NCBI GenBank assembly: GCA_040437565.1
Contig: JBDOQK010000062.1
Coordinates: forward strand, 1-64,000
Direction of reading: 5' to 3'
Length of the DNA: 64,000 nucleotides
Origin: Albugo candida
Lineage: Eukaryota; Oomycota; Peronosporomycetes; Albuginales
The translations under genes were made by a program, and so were the position numbers. A model generated the notes under the pieces. It searched no databases, had not been told where the DNA came from, and worked only from the letters and a program-made list of their open reading frames with translations. Shown one piece after another: positions 57,901-64,000 of the stretch. Position 1 is the first letter of the stretch. Every line of letters begins with the position of its first letter.

Positions 57901-60243
57901 CGCGGGTTGTATGAGCGTGATAAACTGACATTTATCCTTCTTCTCACTGTGAAAATCCTGGTCACGGACGGCTTACTGACACGTGAGGAAGTCACGTTAT
58001 TGACACGTGGAGGAGCTGCGCTTGATATCAACTCGGTAAGACGCAAGCCGTTCTCGTGGATGTCCAATGAAGCCTGGCTTAACGTCATTGAGGTTTCCCA
58101 AAGCTGTAAATTCTTTATCAATCTTCCGCACGATATGACTGCCAATGAGACAATGTGGAGGCGGTGGTACGAGGACAATGAGCCAGAGACGATCACGATT
58201 CCCGACTATGAGGCTCGAATCTCTGAAAATGAATCCATTGGGCCTTACTATAAACTGCTTCTCGTTCGAGCCTTACGAATGGATCGAACGATTCTCTGCA
58301 CGAAAGATTTTATTCGGAATACGCAGCAGATGGGGCCGCGGTACGTGGAGCCTGTGACCGATACAATTGAAAGCATTTTCGCAGAAATGAAAGCAGAAAC
58401 ACCAGTGATTTTTCTCCTTTCCATTGGAGCGGATCCCACGGAATCAATTGAGCAGCTCGCACGTAAGAAAAAACATCCATCTCCGGCTGTGGTTTCAATG
58501 GGCGAAGGACAAGAACCCGTGGCAATCCGAGCAATCAATGCGGCAGTTGTGAGCGGCACGTGGGTCCTGCTTCAAAACTGTGAGCTCGGTTTGGATCTTA
58601 TGGATCAAATGGAAGAGATTTTATTGAAATTAGGTGATTCCATGGATCCCGGGTTTCGTCTTTTTCTAACAGCATTGCCCAACGATCAATTCCCTTTGGG
58701 CTTGCTTCAAATGTCGACCAAAGTCACGAATGAGCCTCCACAAGGCCTACATGCTGGCTTGCTGCGATCATTCACAGTCATGGTCGATCAAGACAAACTC
58801 GAGCGTGTGGAGACGACTCAATGGCGTCAGCTTTTATTCGATTTGTGCTTTTTACATTCTCTTGTGATTGAACGCAAAAAGTTTGGGCCTTTAGGATGGG
58901 GAATCCCGTATGAGTACAATAATGGCGATCTCTCTGCCTGCACCATCTTCCTCGAGAAGCATTTGTACAACGGACCTATTTCCTGGCCGACACTGCAGTA
59001 TATGGTGGCAGAGGTGCAATATGGCGGTAAAATCACCGACAATATGGATCGTCGGCTGTTCAATTACTACGCGGAATGGTGTCTCACGCCTGAAGCCTGT
59101 TCTCCGAACTTTAGTTATACGCCGTCGGAACCGATTTTTCGCATTCCCAATGACTTTAACTATCGGATTCCGCTTGCAGACACCATTGAGGAGTATCGAA
59201 GCTTTTGTCATGCGTTCCCCGAAGTCGATTCCCCGGAGATTTTTGGCTTACACCCGAACGCAGACCTGACTTATCGTGTCAAGGAAGTGAATGCTTTGCT
59301 TGCCACTCTCGGAGAAACCCAGCCGAAAGGAGGCGGAGGATCGGTAGGGGCTTCCCGCGAGGACGTTGTCTGTGACAAAGCCAAAGAGCTATTGGATCGG
59401 TTGCCGGATGATTACGTCGAAGACGATTACAAAGCAAAGATACAAAGGCTCGGTGGGCTCACAATTCCTCTCAACATATTCCTATATCAGGAGATTCAGC
59501 GACTACAACGGGTCATTTCCAAAGTTCGCACAATGCTTCAGCAGCTGCAAATGGCAATTCGTGGGGAAGTGGTGATGACCGAAGAATTAAGTTTGACGCT
59601 GGATGCGATTTTTGATGCAAAAGTACCACCGTCCTGGCTTCGTACTTCAGTTGGTGACGAGTTTTCTTGGATTCTTCCAACACTTGGTCTCTGGTTCTCC
59701 TCGCTATTGTCACGCGATGAGCAGAATCGAGCTTGGCTGAATACAAAACGCCCCAACTGCTTTTGGCTCACAGGCTTTTTCAATCCTCAGGGAATGCTCA
59801 CAGCAATGAAGCAAGAAGTGACCCGAAAGCATTCAAAGACGGACAAATGGGCGCTCGATGATGTGGTATATCACACGGAAGTCACCGCCTTTGAACGTGT
59901 GGAGCAAATACGAAGTGCTCCGGCTGAAGGCGTCTACATTTACGGGCTCTTTATGGACGGTGCGACGTGGAGCAAACAGGAGGGCACAATTGTGGAATCC
60001 GAGCCAAAAAAGCTCTTCACTTCACTCCCGATCCTCCACGTCAACTCGTTATCCAAAGAGCTTGAGAATAAGTCGAGAAAAGATTTGTACGGGTCCATCG
60101 GTCCATTTGAGTGTCCGTGCTACAAATATGCGACCCGGACGGATCGATACTTTATATTCATGGTCACGATGAAATGCCCACCTTCCAGAGCCCCGCGACA
60201 TTGGGGTTTGCGAGGCGTTTGCTTGCTTTGTAACACAGAATAG
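45989..60243 (+). CDS. Axonemal-type dynein heavy chain, single exon
   Basis: Flagellar motor subunit. Order: N-terminal tail (about residues 1-1550), linker, then six AAA modules. P-loops are at about 51750 (AAA1, GPAGTGKTET, residue about 1920), 52600 (AAA2, GPTGGGKS), 53625 (AAA3, GGPGTAKT) and 54760 (AAA4, GVGGSGKQ). WGCFDEFNRI and MNPGYAGRQELPENLK are dynein hallmarks. The stalk coiled coils and microtubule-binding domain span about 55440-56900, then AAA5-6 and the C-terminal domain ending WGLRGVCLLCNTE. A gap with 214-bp overlap shifts the frame; removing 314 bp gives one frame of 4,646 aa without introns. Length and AAA1 text suit outer-arm chains of the DNAH5/8 or gamma group, but the subtype is tentative. 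Confidence 0.97.
56455..56554. other. Assembly gap with overlapping contig ends (214 bp)
   Basis: 100 N. 56241-56454 equals 56555-56768. 314 is not a multiple of three, so the dynein frame is broken only by the artefact. Confidence 0.94.
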
Positions 60244-60334
60244 ACCTTGTGCTCTTATCTCATCAAATGTATCATTGATCGCGTTCTACGTCGCTTCGTT
60301 CCCGAAGACTAAAAATCTACTTGAAGGCTGTGAC

Positions 60335-61834
60335 TCACTCATTTGCCGTTCCTTTGACAATTGAGATCGATGTCGGTGTAAGACAGTGTATATCTCTTTG
60401 AACAATCAAAAGAGCACCAGCTGGGCCTTGATCGGTATCATCCTGCTGCACTTTGAACACCTGCAACGTATCCGAGTCCTGGTTGGCAACGATCACAAAG
60501 TCGTCCATGATGGAAAAGCTTCGCGGGGTTGAGCCTAAAGTGGGGTAAAAGTCAATGAGTTTCAAGTACGTGCCATCCGTAGCCTCTGCTTCGATGGTGA
60601 AAGCTGCCAGGGAATTGTGTCCACGATTGGATGCATATAGGAATCGCAGACATTTTGAGATGTGAATATCTGCACACAAATTCCCTTTGGTATCACAAGG
60701 CACTGTAGAGATATTTTGGACGGCTTCAGTTGCAATAAGTCCCGTCACAGGATCCATTTCGTGCACTCCAATACAGCTCGAGAGTTCGTCCAAAATGAAC
60801 ACAAGTTTCCGTGTATTGTGAATCACAAAATGTCGCGGACCCGATCCCGTAGGACGATTTGCACGCGCATCTGACGCGTCATTGCGTATCACATCCTCCA
60901 GAGTGTTTGTAGCAGCATGTAGTCGCAAGTGATAAATGCAGTCATTTCCGAGGTCCGCTACGTATAAAAGGTCTTTTAAACGTTGATGTGATAGCCAGGA
61001 TGTACTGTGAGGGTGTGGAGCCTCTTGTCGTTCACTGCTGGTGGAGCTATGTGCCGTATATTCTTTGACCAAAGAAGCGGGTGATAAAAGTCCATTGTCA
61101 ACGGGAAAAAGCGCAATACTTCCTCCGTTGTAATTGGAGACAGTTAGAAAGCTATTGGACGCATTCATAGCCAAATGACAAGGGTGACTTCCCAACGTTG
61201 GAAACGGATGTTGAAGTTGCGTCAGAATTAAAGCAACTTCATCGAANNNNNNNNNNNNNNNNNNNNNNNNNNNNNNNNNNNNNNNNNNNNNNNNNNNNNN
61301 NNNNNNNNNNNNNNNNNNNNNNNNNNNNNNNNNNNNNNNNNNNNNNGAAGCGGGTGATAAAAGTCCATTGTCAACGGGAAAAAGCGCAATACTTCCTCCG
61401 TTGTAATTGGAGACAGTTAGAAAGCTATTGGACGCATTCATAGCCAAATGACAAGGGTGACTTCCCAACGTTGGAAACGGATGTTGAAGTTGCGTCAGAA
61501 TTAAAGCAACTTCATCGAAAACGAATGTTCGAACAAAACCGGTGCGTTTTAAAGGGATAGAGAAACGTTCAGCGTCTTTAGAAGAAAGAGAATCACTGCA
61601 TTCATTGACTGCGTACAAAATGATCTTTTTCCCGTCCATTTTGAGTCGTTTTGAGATAAGAAATGATGGATTGGGTCCGACGCATCTCGCGACGTGAACA
61701 AGCTGCAAATGAGGTGTTTGGTGGGAAGAAAAGCGGTAGCAATAGATGCCTTCTCCCTTTCCGTCAACGTGAGACTCTTTTTGCGTATAACTACCGATAA
61801 ACACCCAAGAAGACGAGTCTGAAATCGGATCCAT
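60335..61834 (-). CDS. Seven-bladed beta-propeller lactonase (6-phosphogluconolactonase family)
   Basis: 499 codons as assembled, but a 100-N gap and 173-bp overlap add a false 91 codons; the real protein is 408 aa. Family signatures: SWVFIGSYTQ (first blade), HPCHLAMNASNSFLTVSNYNGGSIALFP, GSGPRHFVIHNTRKLVFILDE, LYASNRGHNSLAAF, FYPTLGSTPRSFSI and FVIVANQDSDTLQVF, which match the bacterial YbhE-type lactonase. Likely hydrolyses 6-phosphogluconolactone or a related sugar lactone; the eukaryotic members are poorly characterised. Single exon. Its 3' end is 91 bp from the dynein stop (convergent), and its start lies 44 bp after the SDR gene stop once the second gap is collapsed. Confidence 0.88.
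   Translation of the reverse strand: MDPISDSSSWVFIGSYTQKESHVDGKGEGIYCYRFSSHQTPHLQLVHVARCVGPNPSFLISKRLKMDGKKIILYAVNECSDSLSSKDAERFSIPLKRTGFVRTFVFDEVALILTQLQHPFPTLGSHPCHLAMNASNSFLTVSNYNGGSIALFPVDNGLLSPAXXXXXXXXXXXXXXXXXXXXXXXXXXXXXXXXXXFDEVALILTQLQHPFPTLGSHPCHLAMNASNSFLTVSNYNGGSIALFPVDNGLLSPASLVKEYTAHSSTSSERQEAPHPHSTSWLSHQRLKDLLYVADLGNDCIYHLRLHAATNTLEDVIRNDASDARANRPTGSGPRHFVIHNTRKLVFILDELSSCIGVHEMDPVTGLIATEAVQNISTVPCDTKGNLCADIHISKCLRFLYASNRGHNSLAAFTIEAEATDGTYLKLIDFYPTLGSTPRSFSIMDDFVIVANQDSDTLQVFKVQQDDTDQGPAGALLIVQRDIHCLTPTSISIVKGTANE
61247..61346. other. Assembly gap with overlapping contig ends (173 bp)
   Basis: 100 N. 61074-61246 equals 61347-61519. Confidence 0.93.
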
Positions 61835-61852
61835 TTTCGAGCAGTCCCCGCT

Positions 61853-61952
61853 NNNNNNNNNNNNNNNNNNNNNNNNNNNNNNNNNNNNNNNNNNNNNNNN
61901 NNNNNNNNNNNNNNNNNNNNNNNNNNNNNNNNNNNNNNNNNNNNNNNNNNNN
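61853..61952. other. Assembly gap with overlapping contig ends (63 bp)
   Basis: 100 N. 61790-61852 equals 61953-62015, which repeats the first codons of the lactonase gene. Confidence 0.92.
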
Positions 61953-62041
61953 ACTACCGATAAACACCCAAGAAGACGAGTCTGAAATCGGATCCATTTT
62001 CGAGCAGTCCCCGCTCAAAATACCGGTATAACCGGTTTTTT

Positions 62042-63241
62042 CTATTGCGATGTACGACCACGCAATGTATCCATTCCGTCGACAGCTCCAGCGACATTGA
62101 GGATCGCATCGTACCATGAAACAGGAAACAGACGTATCAGGAAAAATAGCCACGGATACAGCATTCCTCTCCATCCACTCGCACACGAGATCAAAAGCGA
62201 TTCACCACGAGTCATTGCGTTGAAAATGTTGCTTGCAACTTCTTCTTTGTCCAGCATTGGAGTCAGAAATTGTGAGATCTTCTTCTTCAGTGAGTCACCC
62301 TCAAATGCACCTGCAAACATTCCCGTGTTCACTGCAATCGGACACACGAGCAGAGTACGAATGTGATCAAGTCCATCATGCTGAAGCTCCAAACGCACTA
62401 AAGCGTCAAAATGTCAGTAAACCTTGCCTGCTACCTCAAATCTCGTACAGCTTTCGTGGAGTCCAATAGAAGCGGCTTTACTGGCGCAATAATCGCTCAA
62501 TTTTGCACTGGAAACGAATCCCAACTGCATGAAAGAGGTGATGAGATATATAACTCTTCGCAGGTTACGAATTCTTACAATGGATGACACCGTCACAATC
62601 ATCGCTTCTTTTGATTGTTTTAAAGAGGGTAATGCATGTTGAAGGATCCAGAATTGACCAAACACATTCACCTGAAAAGTTTGTCGAATTTGCTTGGTTG
62701 TGAGGTCTTCCAGCTTGCATCCCGTGACAATCCCTAATGCCCACGCTCAGCATCGACATGTCCAATGCAGTATCCACGTACCCGCATTATTAATCACCAC
62801 AGAAATCGGATGAGGAGCAACATCGCTTTTGATTTGGTCCATGCATTTGGCCACAGCGCTGAGAGAACAATTAGCGACAATAACCGCAGTGTACGACGCT
62901 CACCTTTCATCCCCAATGTCACATTGATACGTACATACTCTCACGTTCCTTCCTTCCGTTAAGCTCTTCTCGACGCGTTCCAATCCTTCTCTGTCGATAT
63001 CAATCAAAACTAGAGTGATACCATCGAGTTGATCGCATAATTTGCGTGCTAAACACTGTCCCAATCCATTCGCTGCGCCCGTGATAACAATCACACGTTC
63101 ATTCGGTGCGGTTCTGTTGAAGAGTTCGACACGAGAGCTCTTCCTCCGCAGCCAATAAACCGCAACTACCGTCAGAATTGTAATAAAACCAGTCGCGTAG
63201 TCAGACAACATCGAAACTTTAAATGGCAATTTGCACTGCAA
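62042..63241 (-). CDS. Short-chain dehydrogenase/reductase, SDR16C (RDH10/HSD17B11-like)
   Basis: Exons 62904-63241, 62782-62858, 62579-62733, 62423-62524 and 62042-62380 (introns 45, 48, 54 and 42 bp) give 336 aa. An N-terminal membrane anchor (TGFITILTVVAVYWL) precedes VIVITGAANGLGQ (TGxxxGxG cofactor site), VINNAG, catalytic Ser in VTVSSI and YCASK (Y-x3-K). RTLLVCPIAVNTGMF matches the conserved VCP...TGMF of SDR16C. These enzymes oxidise or reduce retinoids, steroids or other lipophilic alcohols at the ER or lipid droplets with NAD(P). The start could also be Met 63211. Confidence 0.9.
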
Positions 63242-63358
63242 CTACGTATCAAAATCAAAAATGAAAAATTGAAAAGAAGGGCTGCAGGAAACCCTTTGAA
63301 AACCGAATCGCTGCGTAATAAGAAAAACACTGAACTTTATTCATCCAATTTTTTGATA

Positions 63359-64000
63359 TCACGCAAGCAGACCCCAAAAAAAGGCAAAAAATGTGATTGC
63401 AAACAGCTGAGAGGCTTGTATTTGGGTGCATAATGAAGCTGGAAGGAATTCAGGGTACTGATTCGGAGTCGATGGTTCGAGTTGTTGACGATTGAAACTG
63501 GAGCGCGATACAGCAGATGGCTTGACAACCTGTTGTTTAGCGATTTTGACTGCGCGCATAGCGTCAATGAGCCCGTGACCCAGCGCATTATTGGGGTATT
63601 CCGTCTCGGAAATGTTTCCGCAGTCGTACCCTGAGCTTTTAAGGGATTCCGTGGTGACAGAAGTGAGTAAGAGATCAAACAGCTGCATGCTTGTGAGGTT
63701 GGGATTCGCACTTAACGCCAGAGCAGCGACGCCTGCAACATGAGGTGCAGCCATACTCGTCCCAGTCTGTGTCCCATACGCGTCGTCCGAAAATGGGAGA
63801 GCTGAAAGGATGTCGTCTCCGGGTGCACATACGTCCGGTTTGATACGTGGTGTTCCATTTCCGCTGCTTTCAGTCGTATTTAGTGCACTGGGACCTTTGC
63901 CGCTGTACCATCCGATAGAACCGTCGAGTGTCATTGCGCCGACTGCAATCACATTTTCAAAATCGCCGGGCGCCACTGTCGATTCACACGCTGGGCCGTA
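63359..64000 (-). CDS. Subtilisin-like serine protease (S8), 3' part; continues past window end
   Basis: 214 C-terminal codons; the 5' part lies beyond position 64000. FENVIAVGAMTLDGSIGWYS, IKPDVCAPGDDILSAL and GTSMAAPHVAGVAALAL (catalytic Ser) are standard subtilase motifs; the catalytic Asp and His would be outside the window. After the domain there is a Ser/Pro/Gln-rich linker and a hydrophobic C terminus (LFAITFFAFFWGLLA), which suggests a membrane or GPI anchor. Secretion is likely but the signal peptide cannot be seen. Secreted subtilases are expanded in oomycetes. Confidence 0.93.
   Translation of the reverse strand, partial: YGPACESTVAPGDFENVIAVGAMTLDGSIGWYSGKGPSALNTTESSGNGTPRIKPDVCAPGDDILSALPFSDDAYGTQTGTSMAAPHVAGVAALALSANPNLTSMQLFDLLLTSVTTESLKSSGYDCGNISETEYPNNALGHGLIDAMRAVKIAKQQVVKPSAVSRSSFNRQQLEPSTPNQYPEFLPASLCTQIQASQLFAITFFAFFWGLLA

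Noticed and set aside
46291-60172. Numerous ORFs of 60-200 codons antisense to or in other frames of dynein
   Set aside because: They lie inside the single strongly conserved dynein frame, show no domain and are shadows of it.

Overview
This window is one end of a eukaryotic chromosome, most likely from an oomycete (stramenopile). It starts with about sixteen CCCTAAA units, the telomere repeat reported for oomycetes, and the gene-dense part has very short spliceosomal introns (42-70 bp, mostly 49-58), tiny intergenic distances (25-170 bp) and an axonemal-type dynein heavy chain, so the organism makes flagellate cells. The compactness resembles white-rust (Albugo-like) genomes; the genus is an inference from style, not from a search.

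Layout. 1-114 is telomere. 115-13,900 is subtelomeric and repeat-rich: a small zinc-finger/coiled-coil ORF, a broken Ty1/copia element with two recognisable LTRs, an inverted pair of LTR-like sequences, a tRNA-derived SINE family, a LINE reverse-transcriptase fragment, and long stretches with no recognisable gene. From 13,900 onward the sequence is a compact gene region: C2H2 zinc-finger protein (-), branched-chain aminotransferase (-), mitochondrial LepA/GUF1 GTPase (+), METTL21-type methyltransferase (+), proteasome assembly chaperone 2 (-), NOPCHAP1-like protein (+), beta-adaptin (+), D-threonine aldolase (-), double-PH protein (+), tryptophan synthase beta (-), a predicted secreted protein (-), an unidentified multi-exon gene (+), a Rab2-like GTPase with unusual nucleotide-binding motifs (-), an unidentified conserved-looking gene (+), proteasome assembly chaperone 4 (-), a cyclin (+), a p24/TMED cargo receptor with an unusual acidic insert (-), a dynein heavy chain of about 4,650 residues in one exon (+), a beta-propeller lactonase (-), an SDR16C-type dehydrogenase (-), and the 3' end of a subtilisin-like protease (-).

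Assembly warning. There are eleven runs of exactly 100 N. At nine of them the last 31-1240 bases before the gap are repeated at the start of the next contig. These are unmerged overlapping contig ends, not real duplications. Removing the overlap plus the N run restores family-typical proteins: beta-adaptin 926 aa, dynein about 4,646 aa in a single frame, lactonase 408 aa. Two overlaps each carry one G/A difference, suggesting heterozygosity.

Functionally the gene region is mostly housekeeping: amino-acid metabolism (BCAT, TrpB, D-threonine aldolase), vesicle traffic (beta-adaptin, Rab, p24), proteasome and snoRNP assembly chaperones, and flagellar motility. Exon boundaries below were deduced by eye from GT/GC...AG sites and reading-frame continuity; each given exon set sums to a multiple of three.
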